A DNA stretch of 64,000 nt from assembly GCF_017086365.1 (NCBI RefSeq), contig NZ_CP070969.1, positions 5,792,001 through 5,856,000 on the forward strand. The letters run 5' to 3'. Every line of letters begins with the position of its first letter. Within the stretch, counting starts at the first letter, position 1. A program made the translations under genes and the position numbers. The notes below the pieces were generated by a model. It searched no databases and had not been told where the DNA came from. It worked only from the letters and a program-made list of their open reading frames with translations. The stretch is from Paenibacillus tianjinensis (GTDB lineage Bacteria; Bacillota; Bacilli; Paenibacillales; Paenibacillaceae). Shown piece after piece: positions 24,606 to 33,179 of this stretch.

Positions 24606-25364
24606 TCACTGAACTTTTGTCACTTTATCTTTCTCGCGTACCACTTTTACTGCGAATTTCGGCAGCGCAAGCATTCTTTTGTATCGAGTCGGCTCTTTGA
24701 GAAGTCGATATAACCACTCTGCACGGAGTTTCTGGAAAGCTTTAGGAGCCCGTTTGCTTTTGCCTGAGATCACATCAAAGCTCCCGCCCACCCCCATCAT
24801 CACAGGAATATTCAGCCGGGACTTGTACTTGGCGATCCACGGTTCCTGGCTGTCTGCACCTCTGGCGACAAAAAGCAGGTCTGGCTGAGAGCGGGTAATA
24901 TCCGCAATAATCTCCTCGTCTGCTTCCGGTCCAAAGTAACCATCCCGGTAGCCGGCTATTACGATACGCGGATATTGAGTTTGTAACCTTGAAGCGGTCT
25001 CGCGAATCACATCGGGTGTAGAACCCAGAAGGTAGACCCTCCAGTTATAGACTTCGCCTTGGCGCAGCAATTCATGTAAAAGATCAAATCCTGCTACACG
25101 CTCAGCCACAGGCTCTTTGCAATATTCCGCTGCCCATACAACACCCGTTCCATCAGGGACGACCAATTCTGCTGACTTCATAATCTCCATATAGGCCGGA
25201 TTGTCCAGTGCAGTCATAACCATGATGGGATTGGCCGTGATCACCTGATGAGGCTCCCGGTTACGTACAGCCTCGGTCAAATAGGAAACCGTAGCTTTCA
25301 TGTCGACTTTGGATACTCGTATACCAAAAATTGGCACAGTGGGCAAAACACTATCTGCTTTCAC
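24606..25364 (-). CDS. tagA: WecG/TagA/CpsF-family glycosyltransferase
   Basis: TagA adds N-acetylmannosamine to lipid-linked GlcNAc, the second step of the linkage unit. The 252-residue product has the GT26 pattern: VITANPIMVMTALDNPAY, the catalytic region VPDGTGVVWAAEY, RVYLLGSTPDVIRETASRL, and FVARGADSQEPWIAKY. The csaB stop is next door: AAAGGATGA forms both the csaB stop and the ribosome site. I choose GTG 25364, 9 bases past AAAGGA; the TTG at 25370 would be too close to it. The gene overlaps nothing but is tightly packed with csaB. The epimerase at 46.7-47.9 kb could supply its UDP-ManNAc. Confidence 0.92.
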   Translation of the reverse strand: MKADSVLPTVPIFGIRVSKVDMKATVSYLTEAVRNREPHQVITANPIMVMTALDNPAYMEIMKSAELVVPDGTGVVWAAEYCKEPVAERVAGFDLLHELLRQGEVYNWRVYLLGSTPDVIRETASRLQTQYPRIVIAGYRDGYFGPEADEEIIADITRSQPDLLFVARGADSQEPWIAKYKSRLNIPVMMGVGGSFDVISGKSKRAPKAFQKLRAEWLYRLLKEPTRYKRMLALPKFAVKVVREKDKVTKVQ

Positions 25365-25370
25365 GTTCAA

Positions 25371-26519
25371 TCATCCTTTACGGCGGAAATATTCGGTTAT
25401 CTGCCGGGCCGGAGCCTCGGCTGCTTCAACTAAGGCTGCGATTAACGGCTCCCGCTCCCGTCTCCATGCTTCCCCTTGTTCCAGAAGATGCAGAATTTCA
25501 GTTGCAACCACGCTGCCTTCCAATGTTTGGGTCGATCCTACCGGCGTGGAGCGGATTTGCTCCAGAAAATGATCAATCTTGGGGTCGTAGGAGATACCCA
25601 TTAGAGGCACACGTCTGCCGGCGGCGTAGATCAGGCTGTGCAGGCGCATACCGATCAGAGCATCACACCCTGCAACTTCACGCAGCATCTGCTGGGGATG
25701 AAGCGCATCCTCACACAGGCTAACTGCTCCTCCAAGCGCTGCTATCTTCCTCTCCAGCTTCTGTATCACATATCTTGAGGCTTCATTGTCTGGCGGATGG
25801 TGAAAAGGCAGGAACCGCAAGTGAAGCGGCGCTTCGGCACAGGCCTGTACCAGCCCTTCAGCGATCGCATCCAGCTCCCGCCGCGATTCCTCCCAATACC
25901 GCACTGATACGCCTACAGTCTTCAGTGCAGAAACCGAGCTATTGGGAGATTGAGGAGCCTGGGCTGGCGTTCCGGGTACCGCTGGAAGCTCCAGACCCAT
26001 AACAGGGTCGGGAACAACCTCAATCTTACTCCCGTCAAGTCCCATACTTTGCAACAGCAGACGGGACTTCTCGTCCCGCACAGACACATAGACACATTTG
26101 CGGAATACGGACTTGATCAACGGATGGAACAGCTTCCGGTTCACCGGACCGATGCCTTGGGCATAAATAAAGGTCGGCTTCCCCAGCCACTGGGCAAGTT
26201 TAACTATACCTAGGTAATAAGGAATAGTCTTGCTGCCTGTTACATCCTGAAGCAGGCTGCCTCCCCCGCTGATAAGCCCGGCACTTTCCGAGATGGCACG
26301 CCGGACTTCGCCCAGCTTCATCCGGTGGACGGATTTCACCCCATAGGTGGCGGTCGTCCATTCCGGATCAATGGATAACACAATAGGTTCAATAGTGATC
26401 CCGGCAGCCTGAGACTGCTTCTGCAATGCGTTTAGAATGGACTGCAGCACTGCCTCGTCCCCGCTGTTACGGAAACCGTAGTAGCCGGAAATAATTATTT
26501 TCTGAGCAGTGGCGACCAT
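25371..26519 (-). CDS. csaB: Polysaccharide pyruvyl transferase CsaB
   Basis: CsaB adds a pyruvate ketal to a sugar of the secondary cell-wall polymer; SLH domains bind that group. The 382-residue product has the family motifs KIIISGYYGFRNSGDEAVL at the N-terminus, GLISGGGSLLQD, IYAQGIGPVNR and the C-terminal GMRLHSLIYA. I place the start at ATG 26519 because it begins just before the first conserved strand; a longer start at 26549 lacks a ribosome site. The gene overlaps the end of the upstream DUF5693 gene by 25 bases, so translational coupling is likely. It sits among three SLH-protein genes, which fits its known job. Confidence 0.95.
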   Translation of the reverse strand: MVATAQKIIISGYYGFRNSGDEAVLQSILNALQKQSQAAGITIEPIVLSIDPEWTTATYGVKSVHRMKLGEVRRAISESAGLISGGGSLLQDVTGSKTIPYYLGIVKLAQWLGKPTFIYAQGIGPVNRKLFHPLIKSVFRKCVYVSVRDEKSRLLLQSMGLDGSKIEVVPDPVMGLELPAVPGTPAQAPQSPNSSVSALKTVGVSVRYWEESRRELDAIAEGLVQACAEAPLHLRFLPFHHPPDNEASRYVIQKLERKIAALGGAVSLCEDALHPQQMLREVAGCDALIGMRLHSLIYAAGRRVPLMGISYDPKIDHFLEQIRSTPVGSTQTLEGSVVATEILHLLEQGEAWRREREPLIAALVEAAEAPARQITEYFRRKG

Positions 26520-28531
26520 CTTTTCCAACACCCTTCCGCAATCTGCCATACTAAGGCGGCGATAAGTCCAATGATAAGACCAAGTCCCAAGCCAAGCCCT
26601 CCGCGGATGAGTGAGATTAAGGCCGGAGTATGAATATGGGCGAAAGTATCCACCATGGATAGCTGTCCAATCACCGCGACGATCATGATAAAGGCGGCGT
26701 TCCGATATTTATAGGCCATGAAGGCACCCAAAATAAACAGCGGGTGGGCAAGCAGGAACTCCTTATTCCGAGGCCGCACGCCAACTGTATTCTCCAGGAA
26801 GGTACGGAATGACATTTCAAGCGAGCTTACACTGCCGCCATTGCCGGTACGGCTTAAGTAATACATTCCCATCACGCCGAGAATGCCGGCAGCAATAACC
26901 CAGGCTAGCGTAATTGGGGTACGCAGTAGTTTGCCTGTTTTGTTAAATGCAAACTCTCCGCGATATAAGAGTACATAAAGCCCGGTCAGGGCAATTGGAG
27001 CCAGATGCAGCAGGCTTACCCCGCGGAACTGATTGAGCACCAGACTGTAGGTAATATTGTTTAGCAGTGCGATGACAAAAGGCACGGCACTCAGTGAGAT
27101 AAGAGCAGTCTTTATATATAGCACAAGACTATGCGCCAATCGGCGGCCCGGGCTCATAACCACATAAGTTAACGTACTCTTCCGCAGCGGCGGGCCTTGT
27201 TCGTTGATTTTGCGGACGGCCAGCACCGTTGCAACCGTTGGTGCACTGATCGCCACTGCAAGTGCCAACGCCTGTTCAAAGAGCTCCGGCTTCAGCAGCA
27301 TCAGCCCTGCGCTTCCAACCAGACCCAGTGCCCAGGCCGCAAGGGTGAGCAAAGGAATAAAGTAGGAGACAAGAAGGGCAACCATGGATACTGCGCCAAT
27401 CACAGCTCCCAGCTTAAAGTAACGCTGATAGGAGGAATCGACAACTTCAAAAGCCGTGGCCTGACCCAGAGTAAAGCCGTTATCTTCGATTTTCTTCACT
27501 GCCCCATCCGGGCCGCTAAGGCTGGTTACCAGGTTGTCCAAGGTGTCGGTAACCTGAGCCTTGGTGGTATCCCGTGATGGAATAGTGTTGAGATAGATCA
27601 TCCGGATATTACGGTCCTTAGTGGCCAGCGCAAAGCGGTCAGCGATTACTTCCGGAGATAGTCCGGAATCACCTTCGCTAAGAGAATACAGCCGGGTCAC
27701 ATTATAATCGAGCAGATAAGCCAGTCTATTAAATCCTTTTTGCTGTACTTTAATGTTCTCGATTGCAGCAATTCCCATTCCGCGTTCCTTAAGAAGATCT
27801 GCAAATGCAGATAGACTGCTATCGGAAGCATCATCATTGAATCCCTTAACAGATTCCCCTTCAAAAAGAATCCGTTTCACTCCAAGCTCCTGATAACGAT
27901 CCAGCAGCTTCGTAACAGCCTCCTGGTCGTATGTTAATGAATCAACCAGCCGGGGCACAATATTAAAGCCCTTCTCATGCAGCATCTCCAGATTAAACGG
28001 GTCCGGCTGCAGCGGCTTCAGTGTTGCGTCCTCCAGCGGAGTTTTGATGATAAGCCCCTGCTGTCCGCGGAAGCTCCAGTTTTCAGTTGCGATATCAAGA
28101 CGATTGAAGGCTTCCTGTATGATCGGTGCGAGCACCGAACTATTCTCCGTGCTCGTGAAGAGGACGTATGTATAGTTCTCATTTTCCGGAATCACCGTGT
28201 CTGTCAAATTTGCGATGTCAGCCGCACCCCATAACATCAGGCGGCGGGTTTTGCGGTAATCCTCAAGCGTGCTCTCATAAATAGCCATACTCTGTACACC
28301 GGCATCCTTCAAACGGTCAAGCTGCTCAGATATATAGTCCTTAGGATTTACGCGGTAGCTGGCTACCTCTACGAGATCACGATAATCAAATACAAATTCA
28401 ACCGTCTTGGAAGACTTCTCTGTCTGCAGGCGATCGTAAACAACCGGGAGAGCGGCCAAAACACCAATCACCACGAGTATCCACAACCACTTGCGCGAAG
28501 CTATATTCCATCGTTGCCATTTCTGCTGCAC
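26495..28531 (-). CDS. DUF5693 family multi-pass membrane protein
   Basis: The 678-residue protein has one N-terminal membrane helix (LWILVVIGVLAALPVVYD), then an extracytoplasmic domain of about 330 residues (about 30-365) built of alternating strands and helices, then about eight to nine membrane helices to the C-terminus (about 370-670). I choose GTG 28531 because GAGGAGG lies 8 bases upstream; an ATG at 28552 would put that ribosome site inside the gene. DUF5693 proteins are typically found next to csaB, so a role in polymer pyruvylation or export is reasonable but inferred from the neighbourhood. No catalytic motif is evident. Confidence 0.85.
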   Translation of the reverse strand: MQQKWQRWNIASRKWLWILVVIGVLAALPVVYDRLQTEKSSKTVEFVFDYRDLVEVASYRVNPKDYISEQLDRLKDAGVQSMAIYESTLEDYRKTRRLMLWGAADIANLTDTVIPENENYTYVLFTSTENSSVLAPIIQEAFNRLDIATENWSFRGQQGLIIKTPLEDATLKPLQPDPFNLEMLHEKGFNIVPRLVDSLTYDQEAVTKLLDRYQELGVKRILFEGESVKGFNDDASDSSLSAFADLLKERGMGIAAIENIKVQQKGFNRLAYLLDYNVTRLYSLSEGDSGLSPEVIADRFALATKDRNIRMIYLNTIPSRDTTKAQVTDTLDNLVTSLSGPDGAVKKIEDNGFTLGQATAFEVVDSSYQRYFKLGAVIGAVSMVALLVSYFIPLLTLAAWALGLVGSAGLMLLKPELFEQALALAVAISAPTVATVLAVRKINEQGPPLRKSTLTYVVMSPGRRLAHSLVLYIKTALISLSAVPFVIALLNNITYSLVLNQFRGVSLLHLAPIALTGLYVLLYRGEFAFNKTGKLLRTPITLAWVIAAGILGVMGMYYLSRTGNGGSVSSLEMSFRTFLENTVGVRPRNKEFLLAHPLFILGAFMAYKYRNAAFIMIVAVIGQLSMVDTFAHIHTPALISLIRGGLGLGLGLIIGLIAALVWQIAEGCWKRWSPLLRK

Positions 28532-28573
28532 CAAAAGTACCTCCTCTTTCACTTCAAAACCTCTAAACTCAAG

Positions 28574-28616
28574 CAGAAACGGACGTGCGTCCTGTGAGGA
28601 GCAGTATCCGTTTCTG
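28574..28616. repeat. Dispersed hairpin repeat, copy 3
   Basis: Arms CAGAAACGG (28574-28582) and CCGTTTCTG (28608-28616), nine perfect pairs, enclose an inner TCCT/AGGA stem. It lies in the pgcA-DUF5693 gap, so it should be transcribed as an intercistronic hairpin. Confidence 0.75.
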
Positions 28617-28644
28617 TAGAAAACTTAATATCTTGTAGGATATA

Positions 28645-30363
28645 TTATTTCCCGTCCACGCGGGACATAACCTGTTGCGTCAGCGCAGCTACCTTGTCTT
28701 TTGCATTCTGGAGCGATTCACCGCGAACGGCAAAATACACTTTAATTTTCGGCTCTGTGCCGGATGGGCGCAGGCAGAACCAGGATCCGTCAGACAGCAG
28801 GTACTTCAATACATTTTCCTTCGGCAGGCCATTCAGGCCGAGCGAGTAATCAAGGACCTCGGTTACAGAGGCACCGGCAATTTCCTGTGGCGGGCTAGTG
28901 CGCCAGTCATTCATAATTTCCTGAATTTGCGCTACACCGTCTTTACCCTTGAGCGTGCGGGACTCCAGGCTTTCCAGGAAGTAGCCAAACTGCTCATACA
29001 GCTCCTGGAGGACATCATACAGCGTCTTGCCCTGCGCCTTGTAATAGGCACCCGCTTCTGCTATTAGCATAGAGGCAAGCACGGCATCCTTATCGCGGGC
29101 ATAATTGCCCGCAAGATAACCATAGCTCTCTTCATATCCAAATAGGTAGGTATACTCCCCGGACTGCTCGAATTGGGTCATTTTCTCCCCAATATATTTG
29201 AATCCGGTCAGTGTATTAAATACGGTAGCGCCATAATGGGAAGCTACGGCCGCCCCCATTTCACTGGTAACAATGGTCTTAACCACTGCACCATTGCTTG
29301 GCAGCTTGCCTTGTTCCTGCAGACGGCTCAAATAGTAATGGATCATCAGCGCACCGGACTGGTTGCCGGACAGAACCACGAATTTGCCTTCATTGTCGCG
29401 CACAACGGCTCCCATACGGTCGGCATCCGGATCGGTTCCGATCAGCAGATCAGCGCCCAGCTCCTCACCCAGCTTAATCGCAAGGGTGAACGCTTCGCGT
29501 TCCTCAGGATTCGGAGACTTGACGGTAGAAAACTCAGAATCCGGCTGCTCTTGCTCCGGTACGACATGAACCTCAGTAAATCCGATCTTCTTCAAAACGC
29601 TGCGGACTGGCAGATTCCCTGTTCCGTGCAGCGGAGTGTAGACAATTTTGAAATCACGGCCAAGTGTAGATGTGATTTGTTCACGGGCAACGCTGACAGC
29701 CGCCACCGTATCTGTAAAGGCCTCATCTTCCTGCTCTCCCAGCCAATGCAGCAAGCCTTGGCTCTCGGCTTCTTCACGGGAAATACGTTTTACACCATTG
29801 AAGGAATCAACCTCCAATATGTAGGAAATAACCTTTTCCGCTTCATGCGGAACCAGCTGTCCGCCTTCGGAATTATACACTTTATAACCATTGTACTCCG
29901 GAGGGTTATGGCTGGCTGTAATCACTACGCCCCCAGTAGCCTTCAAATGGCGTACAGTGAAACTCAGCTGTGGTGTGGACCGCAGCGAAGGGAAGAGATG
30001 CGCTTCAATGCCGTTACCAGCCAGTACGAGCGCTGCCTCCAAAGTAAACTCCGGTGAGAAACGGCGGGAATCATGCGCGATTACGACAGAAGGTCTGCCT
30101 TCCCCGGTATGCTGTTCCAGAATATAATTAGCGAACCCTTGAGTAGCTCTGCCTACTGTGTAACGGTTAATCCGGTTGCTGCCGGCACCAATCACACCGC
30201 GCAAACCGCCTGTACCAAATTCTAAATCTCTGTAAAAGCGCTCTTCCAGCTCTTGCGGCTCATTCGCAAGAAGGTTCAGTTCTGCCTTGGTGTTCTCGTC
30301 CACAGAAGGGTCCTGCAGCCAGCGTGATAAAGTTTCTTCGGCTTTCGGGCTTAATTGAGTCAT
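28645..30363 (-). CDS. pgcA: Phosphoglucomutase/phosphomannomutase family phospho-sugar mutase
   Basis: This interconverts glucose-6-phosphate and glucose-1-phosphate, feeding UDP-glucose for wall polymers and glycolipids. The 572-residue product matches the size of B. subtilis PgcA (581). Motifs in order are the phospho-serine loop TASHNPPEYNGYKVY, metal loop TDPDADRMG, sugar-binding GYEESYGY, and phosphate-binding RPSGTEPKIKVYFAV. ATG 30363 follows GGAGAGATT. It begins a run of envelope genes (pgcA, DUF5693, csaB, tagA, tagO) after fabZ. Confidence 0.94.
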   Translation of the reverse strand: MTQLSPKAEETLSRWLQDPSVDENTKAELNLLANEPQELEERFYRDLEFGTGGLRGVIGAGSNRINRYTVGRATQGFANYILEQHTGEGRPSVVIAHDSRRFSPEFTLEAALVLAGNGIEAHLFPSLRSTPQLSFTVRHLKATGGVVITASHNPPEYNGYKVYNSEGGQLVPHEAEKVISYILEVDSFNGVKRISREEAESQGLLHWLGEQEDEAFTDTVAAVSVAREQITSTLGRDFKIVYTPLHGTGNLPVRSVLKKIGFTEVHVVPEQEQPDSEFSTVKSPNPEEREAFTLAIKLGEELGADLLIGTDPDADRMGAVVRDNEGKFVVLSGNQSGALMIHYYLSRLQEQGKLPSNGAVVKTIVTSEMGAAVASHYGATVFNTLTGFKYIGEKMTQFEQSGEYTYLFGYEESYGYLAGNYARDKDAVLASMLIAEAGAYYKAQGKTLYDVLQELYEQFGYFLESLESRTLKGKDGVAQIQEIMNDWRTSPPQEIAGASVTEVLDYSLGLNGLPKENVLKYLLSDGSWFCLRPSGTEPKIKVYFAVRGESLQNAKDKVAALTQQVMSRVDGK

Positions 30364-30410
30364 ATGAATCTCTCCTTCTCCATCTATGATATATGATTTT
30401 ATAACAGGTA

Positions 30411-30833
30411 CTAGCTTAGTGCGAACATAATTTCTCCGGAAGCGACGATCTTGCCATCCACTTTGGCAGTAGCTTGGCCTTTTCCGATGCTGCCCTTAAG
30501 TCTGGTAATCTCCACTTCCAGTGTAAGCGTATCGCCCGGCACTACTTGGCCACGGAAACGGAATCCGTCCAGACCTGCCAGAAAACCAATCTTCCCGCGG
30601 TTAGCTTCAACTCCCAGAATGGCCACAGCTCCGACCTGAGCCAGCGCTTCGGTGATCAGCACACCCGGCATAACCGGATATCCCGGAAAATGGCCGGCGA
30701 AGAACGGTTCATTCACCGTCACATTCTTGATGCCTACTGCCCGTTTGCCCATTTCTATTTCGATAATTTTGTCCACCAGCAGAAATGGAGGCCGGTGGGG
30801 GATTATTTCTTGAATTTCATTGATATTAAGCAT
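30411..30833 (-). CDS. fabZ: 3-hydroxyacyl-ACP dehydratase FabZ
   Basis: FabZ removes water from 3-hydroxyacyl-ACP in fatty acid elongation. The 140-residue product has the hot-dog fold signatures [12 protein letters not shown] and [16 protein letters not shown], with the catalytic His in GHFP and the catalytic Glu in TEALAQ. ATG 30833 follows AAAGGAG; an in-frame ATG at 30875 would lie upstream of that ribosome site and is rejected. It is 47 bases ahead of pgcA and could be in the same transcript. Confidence 0.96.
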   Translation of the reverse strand: MLNINEIQEIIPHRPPFLLVDKIIEIEMGKRAVGIKNVTVNEPFFAGHFPGYPVMPGVLITEALAQVGAVAILGVEANRGKIGFLAGLDGFRFRGQVVPGDTLTLEVEITRLKGSIGKGQATAKVDGKIVASGEIMFALS

Positions 30834-30986
30834 GTTGGCAAAGCTCCTTTCGGATATAACCGCGTGTTCAAACAATCCCTGCTGCTGAACTCAGCATATT
30901 CTTTGCTAAAGGCTGCATAAATATGGACTGCTTCGGAAAAAACTATAATTATCCTTCACGACCTGCAGCAGTGGAGGTTGAGATAA

Positions 30987-31036
30987 GGGGCTTTCTCCGC
31001 CGCACGCGGCAGCATGGCGGAGAGGGCCCTTTTTGG
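30987..31036 (+). repeat. GC-rich terminator-like hairpin of unclear use
   Basis: GGGCTTTCTCCGCC and GGCGGAGAGGGCCC pair imperfectly around a GC-rich loop and lead into TTTTTGG on the plus strand. No plus-strand gene ends here and the minus side has no T-run. It lies in the 30834-31150 gap ahead of fabZ; otherwise that gap holds only the next terminator. Confidence 0.45.
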
Positions 31037-31098
31037 ACTTATCAGTAAGCCTATATCCGGGCGCCCCCTTAGTCCCCAATCATTATACATTTTCCAGT

Positions 31099-31134
31099 AT
31101 AAAAAAGAAAACTCCCCTGTACAACAAGGGAGTT
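31099..31134 (-). terminator. Terminator of the flhO-flhP group
   Basis: AACTCCC/GGGAGTT stem with an extended loop pairing, followed on the minus strand by TTCTTTTTT, 17 bases after the small membrane protein gene. Confidence 0.85.
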
Positions 31135-31150
31135 CTAAAAAAGCTCTAAA

Positions 31151-31381
31151 TTAAGGTGCGAACACCAGATCATACACATGCTTCCATGTGCTCCACTGGA
31201 GCACATCACTGAATTCTCTTTTGCCCAGGATGACATATCCGGCAACTAACCCTCCTGCAAGTGCAGCTATCAGCAGCAGAGGAATCAGAAACCACTGAAT
31301 GATCGTCCATTTGGATACACCGCGCCGTTTCACCGGCTGCTGGGTTTCCTCTTCGGGCTTATGTTTACTCTGAACACTCAT
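31151..31381 (-). CDS. Small EpuA-like single-pass membrane protein (annotated family: RNA polymerase subunit beta-like)
   Basis: The 76-residue protein has a charged N-terminus with KHKPEEETQQPVKRRG, one membrane helix (about 27-50, WFLIPLLLIAALAGGLVAGY), and a short tail with WSTWKHVYDLVFAP. This pattern matches the EpuA family, often labelled DNA-directed RNA polymerase subunit beta, although nothing here shows polymerase activity. It begins 8 bases past flhP with GGTGAAGGA before ATG 31381 and ends the operon. Confidence 0.8.
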   Translation of the reverse strand: MSVQSKHKPEEETQQPVKRRGVSKWTIIQWFLIPLLLIAALAGGLVAGYVILGKREFSDVLQWSTWKHVYDLVFAP

Positions 31382-31389
31382 TCCTTCAC

Positions 31390-32211
31390 CTACCCGCGCA
31401 TATTGTTGGCCAGGCCAATCATCTGGTCACTGGAAGAAAGCGCCCGGGCGGCAAGCTGATAGGTACGCTGAATCTGCATCATTTCTGTCATTTCCTTGCT
31501 GAGATCCACATTGGACTGCTCCAGATAACCGGAACGCACGCCTACTGCTGAAGCTTCACCAGGTGTTCTTTGAAGAAAGGCCTGGTTCGCAGTAACCCCT
31601 TCAGGAAGGACATAGAAATTACCATCCACAGCCTGCAGCGCAGTCTTGCTAAGCGGCTCCACAATCATGATTGTGCCCGCTAGCTGTACAGGATCGTTCT
31701 CGCCGCTCTTGGTGAGTACCCGGCCCTTCTCATCTATCGCAGCACTTACATTGGCAGGCACTGTCAGCGGATTGCCTTCTGTATTCAGGACCGGATTCCC
31801 CGCATTGTCCACCAGCATCATACGTTTAGTGTCAGCCGGATCAGGCGTAAAGTGAAAATCACCTTGGCGTGTATAGGCAGTGCCCCCGTTGACCTGAACC
31901 CCGAATAATCCATTCCCCTGCAGCGCCAGGTCTGTCGGATTACCGGTCTCCTGCATTGTGCCTTCTTCCCAATTGCTTGTTACCGTAGCCACACGGACAC
32001 CAAATCCGATATTAAAGCCGAGCGGCGTACTGCGGCCAGGCTGGTCGTACTCCTTGGACTGCTGCTGAACACGGGTCAGCACATCCTCAAATGAGCCTTC
32101 CTTGCTCTTGTAACCATTCGTGTTCATATTGGCAATATTATCTGCAATGATATCCAGCCGTGCCTGAAGACTGGACATCGAGACGGCTGCACCGATTGTT
32201 GAATTGTTCAC
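31390..32211 (-). CDS. flhP: Flagellar hook/rod-family basal-body protein FlhP
   Basis: FlhP is a FlgF/FlgG-like rod or hook protein. The 273-residue product has the N-terminal SLQARLDIIADNIANMNTNGYK helix region, a central beta domain, and the C-terminal YLEQSNVDLSKEMTEMMQIQ motif, all conserved in the family. GTG 32211 is chosen because GGGAGG lies 8 bases upstream. It follows flhO after 43 bases, next to mbl as in B. subtilis. I see no other flagellar genes in this window. Confidence 0.9.
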   Translation of the reverse strand: MNNSTIGAAVSMSSLQARLDIIADNIANMNTNGYKSKEGSFEDVLTRVQQQSKEYDQPGRSTPLGFNIGFGVRVATVTSNWEEGTMQETGNPTDLALQGNGLFGVQVNGGTAYTRQGDFHFTPDPADTKRMMLVDNAGNPVLNTEGNPLTVPANVSAAIDEKGRVLTKSGENDPVQLAGTIMIVEPLSKTALQAVDGNFYVLPEGVTANQAFLQRTPGEASAVGVRSGYLEQSNVDLSKEMTEMMQIQRTYQLAARALSSSDQMIGLANNMRG

Positions 32212-32254
32212 AGATCAAACCTCCCAAAAGCTTAATAAGCATTGCTGCTGCGGC

Positions 32255-33130
32255 CTATACTCTGCCCACTTCATTCACTGTCTTCTGCAGGCTGCTGTCA
32301 TAGAATTGGATGACCTTCTGATTGGCCTCATAAGCCCGGTAGGCAGCGTTCAAATCAACGGTTACCTGGGTAGCATCGACGTTGGAGCCTTCCAGATAAC
32401 CCTGGCGCACCTGCAGATTATCTCCGGCATCCGCATACCGGATTTCAGCAGCATCTGCATCATCCGCATGGAACACACCATTCCCGTCACGCACCAGCTC
32501 CTGCGGTTTGGTGATAACACTGATGCCGAGCTTCGTTCCGGAAGGAAGACCTGTAGCCGGATCCAGCAGATTACCCTGCCCGTCCACTTTAAGATTATCC
32601 TGCGGCTCTGTCAATACCAGCGGATTGCCGGCGGCGTCCAGTACCTTGAACCCTCCAGAGCTTAATACTTCTCCCGCTGCATTTACAGTGAAGCTGCCGT
32701 TTCTTGTATATAAATTGTTGCCTTCATTATCTTGAACAGTAAAGAACGCCTGAGGCCGGTAAATAACCTCACCGTCGGCATTTACATATTTACCCGAGCC
32801 GTCAAAAACAATATTCTCGCCGGTCGCAGGATCTTGCACCAGCAAGTCGGTGGATAACGCAAAATCATAGGGCTTGCCGCTTTCAATCAGATCGCCCTGC
32901 AAATATTGCGAAATCGATTGCTCGGCAAACACCCCCGTATTGAGGCGGCCGACCTGCTTCGTAGTGCCTCCGCTCATCGCGGAGATCAATACCTCAGGAA
33001 AAGCGTGGCTGACGCTGTCGACCTGCTTGTACCCCGTTGTATTCATATTGGCAATGTTCTGCGTCGCCGTGTCATGTCTACGCTGCTGCGTAACCATACC
33101 GGCAGCGGCCGTATATAATCCTCTAATCAT
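32255..33130 (-). CDS. flhO: Flagellar hook/rod-family basal-body protein FlhO
   Basis: The paralogue of FlhP, 291 residues. It opens with MIRGLYTAAAGMVTQQRRHD and TQNIANMNTTGYKQVD, which is the rod-protein N-terminal motif, and ends with YLEGSNVDATQVTVDLNAAYRAYEANQKVIQ. AAGGGG precedes ATG 33130. It follows mbl by 49 bases. FlhO and FlhP probably form part of the flagellar rod. Confidence 0.9.
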   Translation of the reverse strand: MIRGLYTAAAGMVTQQRRHDTATQNIANMNTTGYKQVDSVSHAFPEVLISAMSGGTTKQVGRLNTGVFAEQSISQYLQGDLIESGKPYDFALSTDLLVQDPATGENIVFDGSGKYVNADGEVIYRPQAFFTVQDNEGNNLYTRNGSFTVNAAGEVLSSGGFKVLDAAGNPLVLTEPQDNLKVDGQGNLLDPATGLPSGTKLGISVITKPQELVRDGNGVFHADDADAAEIRYADAGDNLQVRQGYLEGSNVDATQVTVDLNAAYRAYEANQKVIQFYDSSLQKTVNEVGRV

Positions 33131-33179
33131 GAGGGCAATTCCCCTTCCTGAATCTGCTGTTATCCCTTATATCGGCAGC

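Noticed and set aside
31151..31381. A true RNA polymerase beta subunit
   Set aside because: The family name is misleading: the protein is only 76 residues with one membrane helix and no polymerase motifs.
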